Assembly (NCBI GenBank): GCA_900318995.1
Contig: ONMR01000019.1
Location: forward strand, 28,498-86,736
DNA from: an uncultured Prevotellaceae bacterium
Lineage (GTDB): Bacteria; Bacteroidota; Bacteroidia; Bacteroidales; Bacteroidaceae
Direction of reading: 5' to 3'
Length of the DNA stretch: 58,239 nucleotides
In this document: positions 1 through 8,091 of the stretch, piece after piece
Layout: every line of letters begins with the position of its first letter
Numbering within the stretch: the first letter of the stretch is position 1
The notes under the pieces: model-generated
Told to the model about the DNA's origin: nothing
The model's database searches: none
Seen by the model: the letters and a program-made list of their open reading frames with translations, nothing else
Position numbers and translations under genes: made by a program

Positions 1-654
1 TTGTTCACCTTCGTTTTCTGGTTTCCAGAGTGCAAAGCGTCGCTCCATATTGTTGGCGGCACGGTTGTTATTCTGCTCTGTGCTTGCATCTTTCAACACA
101 AAGTGGACTTTCTTACGTGATGTTGGCAGCACAAAAGTATAGTCGCGGAAATACTCAGAGGTCTTGATATAGTACTGATCACTGTTAGCCCAGTGCAGCT
201 TAACTTCTTCGCCATTATAAGGTATGGCATAAGTATTATCCTTATAGCGTCGCTTAGACAGAAAGTCACCACCATCATAGTATCGGCTAAAGAATGTCAC
301 TAAGTGCGAAAATACTTCGCCTTCCAAATCATCAGCACTGCCGCCCTGTGCCAACTGCGCCTTCAACTTCTTGTATTCTGCTACATTAGGATTCGAGTCT
401 GGCAGCGTTTCAATATCCATTCCAGCAAACATATGCTCAATCTCTGTCATCCGCTGTTTAACCTGCTGCATATCGTCTCCATTACCTTGTAGGGCAGTCT
501 TCACCTGTGGCAACAGGTCGTGTTGCAGAAATTGTTGTATTTCATCACGTTTCTGATTCATGATGCGGTAGATGCCAAAGTCCAGCTCAGCATGATCCAT
601 CATGAATATCTCTTGTAGCTTGGCTACAAACTTGTCAAAATAGTTAATTGCCAT
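1..654 (-). CDS. Adenine-type DNA methyltransferase, N-terminal part (runs off window)
   Basis: The first 218 residues are present and the frame is still open at position 1. The start is ATG at 654, 17 nt after the stop of the helicase gene, so both probably sit on one transcript. The N-terminus begins MAINYFDKF and continues into an aspartate-rich stretch ending DFGIYRIMNQKRDEI. From memory this resembles the start of large type III-like (Mod-like) site-specific adenine methyltransferases that are co-encoded with SNF2/HepA-like helicases. The catalytic motifs (DPPY, FxGxG) would lie outside the window, so methyltransferase activity is inferred from this N-terminal signature and the neighbour only. 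The likely role is modification of host DNA in a restriction- or DISARM-like defence module. Alternative: another nucleic-acid enzyme of the same cassette. Confidence 0.6.
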   Translation of the reverse strand, partial: MAINYFDKFVAKLQEIFMMDHAELDFGIYRIMNQKRDEIQQFLQHDLLPQVKTALQGNGDDMQQVKQRMTEIEHMFAGMDIETLPDSNPNVAEYKKLKAQLAQGGSADDLEGEVFSHLVTFFSRYYDGGDFLSKRRYKDNTYAIPYNGEEVKLHWANSDQYYIKTSEYFRDYTFVLPTSRKKVHFVLKDASTEQNNNRAANNMERRFALWKPENEGEQ

Positions 655-671
655 ATATAGATTTGTTATTA

Positions 672-3512
672 TCAGTTATCTTTAACCTGCCACCTTACAA
701 TGAAAAGGTCGTTTGTTTTTGTTGACTTTACCATTCGTTGCTCCAACTCGGTAATCATTTTCTTGCGCTGCTTGCTAACTTCTTCCTCCCGCTCTTCTAG
801 TTCATTACGTAGGCGGCGTCGCTTTCGTTTCATCTCCTCAACTTTCTTTTCAAGTTCAAGTTTCTCAGCGACAGTTTCGGCAGACCTAGAGTCACGTTCT
901 GCCATCAGTATATTACGTTTTATCGTACTTATCTCATCCTCAATGCCATCAATGACATCACGTTCCCATTGATAGATTCTGTTTTCTTCTTGCTGGAAAT
1001 ACTTTAAATTTCGAGCATCTATGTCTTTCAGCTTTGATGTGGCATGCTGTGCAACATCACCTTGTAGTCTTTCACGGACTGCATCTGTGATTGTGCCAAA
1101 CTGAGTCTCATATCCACCGTTAAGAAATAGCTTCTCGCAATCTTCTTGTGATAAGACAGAACCATCATCTTTATAAGCGTTAAACAGAAGATACTGCTCA
1201 TCACTTAGCGTAGATACGCCCAGTGATGATAGGACCAGATAACCTTTGCTGCCTTCAAGGTAATCTGGTAAAGTCGCATTTATGGGTAGAGCTTTCTGGT
1301 CAAACACAATTTCCGCATCGTCACTAAGAGGTATCGATAGCGCAGAGTTTATTACATGCTGGGCCAACGGGCTGCTAAAACGGTAGGGCATAGCATCCTC
1401 ATCATTTCGTAGCATTGCGTATTTACCCGCTCTCTGACCGGCTACCGGTACTCTTAGTATGAAAGTGTGATTCTCATCATCAAATACAGCGTCCTTACTT
1501 AGTATATACTTTGTAAGTTGCCAGAATATGTGCTCATATCGGTTTAAGAAAGTGCCAGTGGAATCTTTTGTCATACGCAGGTGCTCCTGAACATTGATAT
1601 CAAAGTTCTCAAGTACCTGAGACCTTACTTCGGTCATGCGTTCATCTATTTGCTCCTGCATTTCACTCTGGAGTTGTTCAAACGCTTGGTTAATTTCCTC
1701 TTCACTTCTGCATTTCTGGTAGATTTCCCAAATACGGGATTCTATATCCAATGAATCAGCCTGGCCTAACACTTCATCACTGGCACCAAACACATCATCA
1801 AATAATTTGAACTTAGTGGATAGTAGGTTGAATACACGCACATCGGCATAGTTGCGCATATTCAGAAAGTTAACAACCACTACATCATATTTCTGACCAT
1901 ATCTGTGACAACGTCCTATACGCTGCTCAATACGCTGCGGATTCCAAGGTAAGTCATAATTGATTACCAAGGAGCAGAACTGCAAGTTCAGACCTTCAGC
2001 AGCAGCTTCAGTCGCTATCATTATATCGGCTTGGTTCTGGAAATAATCAACAGCTGCAGCTCTACGGTCAGCTGCCTTAATGCCACTAACTCTGTCTGGA
2101 TTATCAAGACACCACTTCTTGTATATCTCATTAGTTTGTGGCTCGCTGGCTCTACCATTAAACAGAACAATCCGGCCGGTGTAACCATTTGACTCAAGAT
2201 AATCCTTTAAGAATGTCTGCGTTTTAGTTGATTCTGTAAAAATAAGGGCCTTACGTTCAGCACCTTGTTCCGCAAGTTTCTTAAATGCTTCTTCAAGAGC
2301 CTTTATCAAGGCCTTAGCCTTTGATTCAGTTTTAATATTCTTGGCTTTTTCTATAAAGCCTTCAATGGTTGTAATCTCCGCTTTGAGTCGTGGTATATCA
2401 ATTACATCAGAATCAAATAAACCTTCCTCATCTTCAGGTATATCATCAAATTCTTCTAAATCCCAGTCTTCCTCATCAACCAAGTCATCTATATCAAATC
2501 GCTCTTGTTTCTCATTCTTCAGCATTCTCTCAAGGCGTTCTTTAATGTGCTCAAGGGTGAATATAAGAGCATAAGTTGAGGAAGCAAGAATTTTACGGAT
2601 AATCATGGTGGTTAGCTTGCGTTGTGCAGCAGGAACACTATAAATGTCGTTCCTGCGCAGGAACTCACTTATTTCCAAATAAAGAGTCTGCTCTTCATCC
2701 GTTGCATTAAACTTCTGTGTCAGAGGCAAGCGGTTAGTGTAATTTATATATTCACGTACATCTTTACGCAAAGTCCTGGTGTAAAGCTTTTTAATTCGCT
2801 GCCGTAATTCCTGAAGGTTCTCTTCTTTTCCATATCTCTTACGGAAAGCCTTCTCGCTTCCAAACAGTCTGTCATCAATGATACTGGTTAAGCCGTACAA
2901 CTCCATAAGTGAATTCTGGAATGGAGTAGCAGTAAGCAACAGCTTACGTACACCAGTCAGTGCATCGCGCACCTCTGCCGAAGTCTTGGCTGAGGTCCTA
3001 TACACATTGCGCATTTTGTGGGCCTCATCAATAACCGCCAGGTCAAATGAATGAAGTATAATCTGCTCTTTATGCTTTGCCGCAAAATTATAACTACATA
3101 TTATGGCTCTCTTGGGGCTCAAAGGATTCTTTCCATCTTTCTTGTAGGCATTGAAATTCTTTGTATCAAGAATCTCACTTGGGATACCAAATTTATCCAG
3201 TAATTCAGCTTCCCATTGTTTGCGCAGAGATGCTGGACAAACAATAATTATTTTTCTTTTACCCGTTGCCCAATATTGGCATACTACAAGTCCAGCCTCA
3301 ATGGTTTTTCCAAGACCAACTTCATCGGCTAACACAACACCCTTTGAAAGCGGGCTGCTAAAAGCAAATAGGGCAGCATCTATCTGGTGAGGATTTATGT
3401 CTACAGTCGAACTAAGCAGCGACTGTGACAGTGAATTCAGATCACCATTTGCCTGTTGCTGAGTAAGCAATGCAGCATAGTAGCGTGCATGAAAACGAGT
3501 TATATTAGCCAC
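672..3512 (-). CDS. SNF2/HepA-like DEAD/DEAH helicase of a methyltransferase-linked defence module
   Basis: This 946-aa superfamily 2 ATPase has both RecA lobes. Walker A is DEVGLGKT (63-70), the Walker B box DEAH is at 162-165, motif III is TATPFQN (194-200), motif V is about 500-510 and motif VI is QRIEQRIGRCHRYGQ (526-540). An acidic insertion (about 340-375) sits between the lobes, and a charged coiled coil occupies about 850-930. The start is GTG at 3512, because no ATG precedes the conserved region and the family begins near ARYYA. The methyltransferase gene follows after 17 nt. Stand-alone SNF2 helicases next to adenine methyltransferases occur in DISARM class 1 and in type III-like restriction islands. 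Translocation on DNA is family knowledge; the restriction role is inference. No nuclease gene is visible on this side of the operon. Confidence 0.85.
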   Translation of the reverse strand: MANITRFHARYYAALLTQQQANGDLNSLSQSLLSSTVDINPHQIDAALFAFSSPLSKGVVLADEVGLGKTIEAGLVVCQYWATGKRKIIIVCPASLRKQWEAELLDKFGIPSEILDTKNFNAYKKDGKNPLSPKRAIICSYNFAAKHKEQIILHSFDLAVIDEAHKMRNVYRTSAKTSAEVRDALTGVRKLLLTATPFQNSLMELYGLTSIIDDRLFGSEKAFRKRYGKEENLQELRQRIKKLYTRTLRKDVREYINYTNRLPLTQKFNATDEEQTLYLEISEFLRRNDIYSVPAAQRKLTTMIIRKILASSTYALIFTLEHIKERLERMLKNEKQERFDIDDLVDEEDWDLEEFDDIPEDEEGLFDSDVIDIPRLKAEITTIEGFIEKAKNIKTESKAKALIKALEEAFKKLAEQGAERKALIFTESTKTQTFLKDYLESNGYTGRIVLFNGRASEPQTNEIYKKWCLDNPDRVSGIKAADRRAAAVDYFQNQADIMIATEAAAEGLNLQFCSLVINYDLPWNPQRIEQRIGRCHRYGQKYDVVVVNFLNMRNYADVRVFNLLSTKFKLFDDVFGASDEVLGQADSLDIESRIWEIYQKCRSEEEINQAFEQLQSEMQEQIDERMTEVRSQVLENFDINVQEHLRMTKDSTGTFLNRYEHIFWQLTKYILSKDAVFDDENHTFILRVPVAGQRAGKYAMLRNDEDAMPYRFSSPLAQHVINSALSIPLSDDAEIVFDQKALPINATLPDYLEGSKGYLVLSSLGVSTLSDEQYLLFNAYKDDGSVLSQEDCEKLFLNGGYETQFGTITDAVRERLQGDVAQHATSKLKDIDARNLKYFQQEENRIYQWERDVIDGIEDEISTIKRNILMAERDSRSAETVAEKLELEKKVEEMKRKRRRLRNELEEREEEVSKQRKKMITELEQRMVKSTKTNDLFIVRWQVKDN

Positions 3513-3734
3513 GTTAGTAAAAAAAGAACATCCCCCAAAGTGTCTCGACAGGCGACCAAGCCCTTATTACACTGTGAGGGAGTTCTTTATAGTATTATGA
3601 TTGTTTTGCCAAATGGCGTAGTGGTCTTTGTCGAGCCAACATCCGCCACTCATCCCAGAGGCATCAGTTGGTTATTGGCTATAAAGGTAGTAATTCCTTT
3701 CACATTTTTAAGGTACGCACGCCCGTTTTTTATT

Positions 3735-3968
3735 AACAAAAGCAAAGCCCACGCATCACGCGCAGGCTAGACCCGCCGGGTTCCACATAAGGGCCTTTAT
3801 GACTCCTTGTTTGCTTTATTTATTCGCTCATGTGGGGCTTCCCGGCTCCAAATCTAATACCATGAAAAACTTTATACCATAAACACGTTGTTTCTTGTTA
3901 CCATATAAACCAAAAGGGGCATCCTATCTAGCACCTTGGCTTCAATGGAATACCCCTTTTGGTACTAG
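3735..3968 (-). ncRNA. Candidate structured leader / small RNA upstream of the helicase operon
   Basis: A strong promoter (3975-4006) fires towards the helicase 455 nt away, yet no convincing ORF lies between. The predicted transcript contains three successive foldable elements. First is an 11-bp perfect stem at its 5' end (3909-3919 with 3953-3963). Second is a two-part stem (3775-3780 with 3841-3846, and 3783-3791 with 3827-3835). Third is a 9-bp stem with two G·U pairs (3746-3768) followed by a T-rich run, like an intrinsic terminator. This could be a separate ~230-nt RNA or an attenuator controlling read-through into the helicase-methyltransferase genes. The remaining stretch to 3513 ends in seven T residues just before the GTG start; I see no other gene there. 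Confidence 0.4.
3909..3963 (-). repeat. 11-bp perfect inverted repeat with 33-nt loop
   Basis: ACCAAAAGGGG at 3909-3919 pairs exactly with CCCCTTTTGGT at 3953-3963. It lies within the first ~60 nt of the transcript expected from the promoter at 3975-4006. Another hairpin with the same CAAAAGGGG stem ends the acyl-CoA ligase gene at 20890-20939, so this may be a recurrent stem type in this genome. It could act as a 5' stabilising hairpin or as a bidirectional terminator. Confidence 0.6.
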
Positions 3969-3974
3969 ACACTG

Positions 3975-4006
3975 CAAACATATGCATATGTTTTCACAAA
4001 ACCAAA
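3975..4006 (-). promoter_or_regulatory. Bacteroidota promoter with 18-bp palindromic operator (helicase/methyltransferase leader)
   Basis: Read on the minus strand there is a -33 TTTG (4003-4006), exactly 20 bp, and a -7 TATGTTTG (3975-3982), a full match to the TAnnTTTG consensus. A perfect 18-bp palindrome, AAACATATGCATATGTTT (3976-3993), overlaps the -7 element and part of the spacer. That is the position expected for a repressor operator. No regulator gene is encoded between this site and the helicase, so the binding protein is unknown. Confidence 0.7.
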
Positions 4007-4110
4007 TCTTTTAGGTTATACTTCATTAGCCCTTGTTATTCTATATTGAACTCTATCTTATTCCAGGTATTTCATACATGATAATTTGTTTGTCAAAAAG
4101 TGCCCTGTAA

Positions 4111-4142
4111 GTTGTTCGTGAGCCATTTATTTCCTAATTTTG
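4111..4142 (+). promoter_or_regulatory. Promoter for the DUF3244-like secreted protein gene
   Basis: GTTG at 4111-4114, 20 bp, then TAATTTTG at 4135-4142 fits the Bacteroidota -33/-7 pattern. Transcription would start near 4149, leaving about a 20-nt leader before the ATG at 4170. This supports that ATG over the upstream TTG at 4140, which falls inside the -7 box. Confidence 0.6.
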
Positions 4143-4169
4143 GGTGTTAATCTTAATATCAACACTATC

Positions 4170-4640
4170 ATGAAAACAAACATGAAAAAACTCTTAGTGA
4201 TCGCATTGGCTCTCATGCCCAGTTTATCAATCAGCGTAATGGCACAGTCACCCGGAGGCGGGCCTTCAGACCCGGATCCTGAAGTCATCCCTGTCAAACA
4301 GGTACCGACACCTACAAATCCCGGTCCACGCTTCATCCCCGATGAGCCCATTCCCATCCCCATCACACCGGCACCCAATCCATTTCCCAATCCCGGCCCC
4401 CGCAGCACCGCAGAGTTCCCGCACTGCTACCATCAGGATGGGGTAGTGTCCATCGATGCCGACTCCAGCATCACCTACATCAACGCCTACGTCATCCGCA
4501 GCTATGACAATCAGGTCTGGAGTGGTGCCGCTGCCGGCAATACCCTAAGTATCGCCGCATCGTCAGACTCCGGAGAGTATTACCTCAAACTAACCCTCTC
4601 AGATGGCCAGTCCTACCAAGGCAAGTACATCATAGAGTAG
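4170..4640 (+). CDS. Small secreted protein, Pro-rich plus DUF3244-like C-terminal domain
   Basis: 156 residues from the ATG at 4170. An N-terminal signal peptide (MKKLLVIALALMPSLSISVM, cut near AQ) is followed by a proline/glycine-rich linker of about 55 residues. The C-terminal ~70 residues (about 85-156) form a beta-rich unit ending GEYYLKLTLSDGQSYQGKYI. That ending resembles the DUF3244 / gliding-motility-tail-like sandwich domains common in Bacteroidales exported proteins. The function of such proteins is unknown. It is a single-gene unit with its own promoter and intrinsic terminator. Confidence 0.7.
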   Translation: MKTNMKKLLVIALALMPSLSISVMAQSPGGGPSDPDPEVIPVKQVPTPTNPGPRFIPDEPIPIPITPAPNPFPNPGPRSTAEFPHCYHQDGVVSIDADSSITYINAYVIRSYDNQVWSGAAAGNTLSIAASSDSGEYYLKLTLSDGQSYQGKYIIE

Positions 4641-4684
4641 GCTGCATATAGATTAAAAGATTTGCAATAGGTATTAGATGTCAG

Positions 4685-4716
4685 AAGAGGTACAAGTGAT
4701 TGTGCCTCTTTTTTTG
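4685..4716 (+). terminator. Intrinsic terminator
   Basis: An 11-bp stem (4685-4695 with 4700-4710, one G·U pair) closes on the GNRA-type tetraloop GTGA and is followed by a run of T. It ends the secreted-protein gene. The next promoter starts immediately downstream. Confidence 0.8.
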
Positions 4717-4724
4717 TAAGTTTG
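4717..4724 (+). promoter_or_regulatory. -7 element TAAGTTTG for the Fib_succ_major/BIG2 gene
   Basis: This is a full match to TAnnTTTG directly after the preceding terminator T-run, 30 bp upstream of the ATG at 4754. No good -33 TTG is visible, so it may be a weaker or activator-dependent promoter. Confidence 0.45.
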
Positions 4725-4753
4725 CAGATATCATCATATTAAACAGTCGTTTT

Positions 4754-5581
4754 ATGGAAAAGGAGAATGGTTATGAATATGTCGATTTAGGTTTAAGTGT
4801 CAAGTGGGCAACCTTCAATGTAGGTGCAACAAAGCCATATGAATATGGTGACCATTTCGCATGGGGCGAGACTGAAAAATACAACAATAATAGCATTCGT
4901 AATTATGTAGATACCAATTCCATAATAACACTTGATCTTAAAAATGACGTTGCTCATGTCAAGTGGGGAGGGAAATGGCGTATGCCAACCCGGGAAGAAA
5001 TGGAAGAACTCAACAACAACTGCAATTGGGAGCTCTATGAGGAGGATAACTCAGAATTTAATGGTGTAGTTGGATATAAAGTAACTAGTAATTTAAAGGG
5101 ATACACCAATCGTTTTATTTTTCTTCCAGCGGCAGGGTATCGTCTAGGTGATGGCAAGTGCGACGTTGGCAATCACGGTTACTATTGGACTAGCACGCCC
5201 AATAAAGACTTTCCTAGTAGTGCATGGAGCTTCTACTATAACATTCGCGATATTTTCCATTTCACACACCCCAAATACGAACACTATCTTGGTCAATCTA
5301 TTAGGCCCGTTTGTCCATCAGAAGCATGGTCGTGGTCTGGGATTTCTGTAGCTTTGAATAAAGAGTCAGCTTCACTTCAAATAGGACAAACCTTAAATCT
5401 TTATCTTTCAATAAAGAAGGGGGAAGACATTGTTTTTTATCCTATAACTTGGACATCAAATAACCCATCAATAGCTTCTGTTAACTCAGATGGTCATGTC
5501 ATTGCAAATGCTGCGGGCAATGCCGTGATAACCGGAACCTTTCATGGTGTGTCAGCGTGTTGTAATATTGTAGTGGAATAA
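4754..5581 (+). CDS. Fib_succ_major (TIGR02145) domain protein with C-terminal Ig-like BIG2 domain
   Basis: 275 residues from ATG 4754 (MEKENGYEYVDLGLSVKW). Residues ~1-190 carry the signature series VDLGLSVKWAT, FAWGE, WGGKWRMPT, FLPAAG and the closing SIRPVC of the Fibrobacter succinogenes major paralogous domain. Residues ~200-275 form a BIG2-type Ig fold with WTSNNPSIASVNSDG and the usual V-A-G-A-V-I-G pattern. These proteins are usually surface-exposed lipoproteins or secreted proteins of Bacteroidota with unknown ligand. No signal peptide follows the chosen ATG; an upstream in-frame extension to 4700 is Cys/Phe-rich but lies inside the promoter. A paralogue with a proper signal peptide is at 16901. 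Confidence 0.85.
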   Translation: MEKENGYEYVDLGLSVKWATFNVGATKPYEYGDHFAWGETEKYNNNSIRNYVDTNSIITLDLKNDVAHVKWGGKWRMPTREEMEELNNNCNWELYEEDNSEFNGVVGYKVTSNLKGYTNRFIFLPAAGYRLGDGKCDVGNHGYYWTSTPNKDFPSSAWSFYYNIRDIFHFTHPKYEHYLGQSIRPVCPSEAWSWSGISVALNKESASLQIGQTLNLYLSIKKGEDIVFYPITWTSNNPSIASVNSDGHVIANAAGNAVITGTFHGVSACCNIVVE

Positions 5582-5721
5582 ACTTAAAGTGGTGATCACG
5601 AGTATGTAATCTAGTTGACTGTCCAATAACTGAGCCTTACACCCGCCATCGCCCCAAGACACACCGTTTTTGTCACAGCGTTTTATTCATTCAGGAGTGG
5701 GCTCATCAGCTGCTGGTCAAC

Positions 5722-5865
5722 TCACTCAGGGGAGTTGTCATCCACAATCAACCAACCGTCATCCAAGTCAGGCACAGTTCTGTCCGGCTGCATGTGGCGT
5801 GTTGGAAGTGAGTAGGGGGTTATTGGGCGGATGTTGGGGTTGCTGTAAGTTCCGGGATTGACCAA
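5722..5865 (-). pseudogene. Possible 47-residue coding remnant
   Basis: One minus-strand frame here reads like a genuine protein tail (PDRTVPDLDDGWLIVDD, then stop at 5722). It has no credible start and a stop immediately upstream. It could be the decayed end of a mobile-element gene between the Fib_succ gene and the DUF3987 gene. I do not recognise a family. It may equally be chance. Confidence 0.2.
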
Positions 5866-5912
5866 CTAAGTAACCGCTGTCGCTGCGCTATCGGCCAAGG
5901 GATAAAAAGGAT

Positions 5913-6165
5913 CCGCATGGCAATCTTAATGCCATCCAGCCAACCTAAGGTATATCGACATGACCCCAACCGTCTGAAACAGCACCAAGATGCCATGCGG
6001 AAGGGGATATGTCGGACCCTTTCAGGGGTACATATACACCTTACACATGCATCCGGCTCATGTTTCACTGACGGTTACTTAATAGTTGTCGATAGTTTTA
6101 AGGTTGCCGCGAAACTAAAGCAGAATACAATCTTCTCGTTAGAACCTGGGCCCACCGGCCCAAGA
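5913..6165 (-). ncRNA. Candidate structured RNA of the integrative element
   Basis: The 660 bp between 5582 and 6245 hold no recognisable gene but several strong stems. One is an 8-bp GC stem (6145-6152 with 6157-6164, tetraloop). Another is a two-part hairpin ATATGT...CCCT/AGGG...ACATAT (6007-6035). A third is a 10-bp long-range stem CCGCATGGCA (5913-5922) with TGCCATGCGG (5991-6000). The ATGGCA within the last stem can alternatively pair with TGCCAT at 5930-5935, a switch-like arrangement. A -7 element TATATTTG (6172-6179, minus) lies just upstream, and the shared 19-bp motif is at 6087-6105. An 82-codon ORF (5820-6068, minus) overlaps but looks non-coding. No known RNA family is recognised. 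Confidence 0.3.
6087..6105 (-). repeat. 19-bp leader motif, copy 1
   Basis: Plus-strand TGTCGATAGTTTTAAGGTT matches 18 of 19 positions with 9891-9909. It lies about 66 bp downstream (minus sense) of a TATATTTG -7 element. The two copies bracket the four-gene block 6246-9849 in the same orientation. They could be protein-binding sites, RNA leader motifs or recombination sites. Confidence 0.6.
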
Positions 6166-6171
6166 GCACTG

Positions 6172-6179
6172 CAAATATA
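6172..6179 (-). promoter_or_regulatory. -7 element TATATTTG
   Basis: A full match to TAnnTTTG on the minus strand. The nearest TTTG upstream is 24 bp away, 4 bp longer than ideal. It would transcribe the structured region 5913-6165 separately from the DUF3987 gene. Confidence 0.4.
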
Positions 6180-6245
6180 CTGTTTTATTTCGTTTCTGTC
6201 GTCCAAACAAAAAATATTACAGCCACATCAGGGGTTATGGTTATG

Positions 6246-8054
6246 TCACTGCTGCTCAACCTTGCTATAGGCCCCAAACGCCGTCCGCTCCAGAGTCCCG
6301 TTCTGGCAAAAATGGTTTATATATCTGTCGGCAGTCCTGGACGGAATGCCCATGCCGGTGGCTACGCTCACATAACCGCTCCGGTCAAACTGACCGGGCA
6401 GGGCATCGTAGAATTTCAGCCTCTGTGAGTGCCTCTCCTGGGCAGCCGGCTCCGCGCTGCCGCACACCTCCACATACACATCGGCCGTATGCTGCAGTAT
6501 CACGTCCACCATGCACATCGTTGTTCCAAAGTCCTCTTCACTGCATACCAGGTTAGAGTAAAAGTCACCGGTTTCCATTATCCTCAGCGTGGTCAGAATC
6601 ATGGCTATGCGGTAAAAAATAAGGCCCATTCGCCGCACACTGGCTATTATATTCTCACCAAACTGACTGTACATCCGCTCCTGGATCCCGGTAAAGTAAT
6701 CATTAAACCTCTCTATCTGTCCGCTCGTCAGGCAAAAGTGCAGGTAGGGCGCCTCCATCAGCTTCGCATGAAACTCCGCAAAGCTGTGTCCCAGCTCTTC
6801 AAACACCGTGTTAAGGCTCTTACCGGTAGGTGTAGCAAACACATTCTTCCAAGTCAGTCCACTGTCCAGCCTGTAGTAGATAAACCTACTGAAAAGTCCG
6901 TTCTCCGCATCCTTCACCAGGCTCCTCAGCTGTTCAGGCGTGCCGCTCAATACAGTAGTCAGCTGCGGGTGCTTAATGTCCACATGCTCATCATCCTTGC
7001 GCCTGTGGTAGCTTATAGGCTCATGGTGGAACGCCTTCCTGAACCCGTCACTAAAGTTGCCAAAATCGCTTGCAAAAGAGTAGGCCAGCGTATCGCCCTC
7101 AGTCTCAAATATAAGCCCCCGCTCATTGCTCTCACCCAGAATCTGATAAACCGATGTAGCACTGCTGTTAGCCGGTATAAACAGCATATTCTTGACCGGA
7201 GGCTCCGGCCGCGGAGTCCCGCTGCTCTTGCTGGCCTCATACTCGCTCTTTTTCATCTCATACTGCTGCCTCTCCAGCTTGTAGATCTCAAACAGCCGCT
7301 CATGGATGCCCTCCACCAGTAGCCGGCACAGATTAAGCCGTCCCTTGCCGCTGCTGGCCCTTGCAGTCAGAAAGAAAAACAGGTTAGGGTGCACCTCCAC
7401 GCCGTCATACAGACCGCTCACATTAGGAAGGCATGCCGAAAGGGTAGTTATGCTGCCCAGTATCAAAACGTCCTTCTCCTGGCTCGTCTCACCGTGCATG
7501 GCCACCATCCTAAGGAAATCGGGCAACTGCAGCTCAACCCGCTCCGCAAAACTGCCCAACCGCTCCGTCTTCGCCACTTTCGCCATATTCGCCACGCCCT
7601 CACTGCTGGCAATTACGCCACTCTCAGGCCTTGGCGAAACTGGCGATATTGGCGAACTCACATACCTCCGTGTCCTGATATCAACCCCCGCATCCTTGGC
7701 CTTCTGGAAGAACGTCCGTATCGTGACCTGCCCCTTATGGCTCTTCACGCACTGGCTATATACCTTATCCGTCTCCTTGGCCTTATACTTGGGGTAGAAC
7801 CGGCTCACATTATGGAAATAGCTCCTTCCTGATTCTCCAAACCCGTCCGCCAGCGCCAGCCCAATGGTAATCCAGTCCTTGTAATCGGCCGTGATATCCA
7901 GGTGCCTGGCCTCAATCCTGCCTATCACCGTCTCCACATCCTCATACAGACTCTGCGGAGCGTTCCGGGGAGCGTCCGCCCCGGACAGCGGGGTATAATC
8001 ACTCCCGCCATCCGGCTTGAACCACTTCTCGATATCAAATTCAACGTCACCCAT
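6246..8054 (-). CDS. PriCT-2 / DUF3987 replication protein of an integrative element
   Basis: 602 residues. Residues ~37-125 match the primase C-terminal PriCT-2 pattern (DYKDWITIGLAL, FYPKYKAKETDKVY). Residues ~170-560 form the DUF3987 region, including a P-loop-like ASSGKGRLNL near 235. Such proteins are found in Bacteroidales integrative elements and prophages next to VirE-N proteins. They are thought to take part in element replication as primase/helicase-like factors; the biochemical role is inference. The start is ATG 8054, 38 nt after the VirE-N gene in another frame, so the two form one operon. It is the last gene of the minus-strand block. Confidence 0.8.
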   Translation of the reverse strand: MGDVEFDIEKWFKPDGGSDYTPLSGADAPRNAPQSLYEDVETVIGRIEARHLDITADYKDWITIGLALADGFGESGRSYFHNVSRFYPKYKAKETDKVYSQCVKSHKGQVTIRTFFQKAKDAGVDIRTRRYVSSPISPVSPRPESGVIASSEGVANMAKVAKTERLGSFAERVELQLPDFLRMVAMHGETSQEKDVLILGSITTLSACLPNVSGLYDGVEVHPNLFFFLTARASSGKGRLNLCRLLVEGIHERLFEIYKLERQQYEMKKSEYEASKSSGTPRPEPPVKNMLFIPANSSATSVYQILGESNERGLIFETEGDTLAYSFASDFGNFSDGFRKAFHHEPISYHRRKDDEHVDIKHPQLTTVLSGTPEQLRSLVKDAENGLFSRFIYYRLDSGLTWKNVFATPTGKSLNTVFEELGHSFAEFHAKLMEAPYLHFCLTSGQIERFNDYFTGIQERMYSQFGENIIASVRRMGLIFYRIAMILTTLRIMETGDFYSNLVCSEEDFGTTMCMVDVILQHTADVYVEVCGSAEPAAQERHSQRLKFYDALPGQFDRSGYVSVATGMGIPSRTADRYINHFCQNGTLERTAFGAYSKVEQQ

Positions 8055-8091
8055 TCAGTCAATTGAATTAGTGTAAGTTATGCTCATTAAT

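Noticed and set aside
3456-3770. 104-codon plus-strand frame across the helicase start
   Set aside because: It overlaps the conserved helicase N-terminus and the structured leader, with no protein family resemblance.
5820-6068. 82-codon minus-strand ORF (MKHEPDACVRC...) after the 19-bp motif
   Set aside because: The composition is atypical (many Arg, Trp, Cys), it overlaps strong RNA stems, and no family is recognisable. Position after a leader motif alone is not enough.
5990-6080. Resemblance to a group II intron domain V (ATGAGCCGGATG)
   Set aside because: The 3' strand needed to pair with GAGCCGGATG is missing and there is no reverse transcriptase in the window.
6429-7322. Long plus-strand open frame opposite the DUF3987 gene
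   Set aside because: Codon composition is a mirror of the minus-strand gene; no start context, no family.
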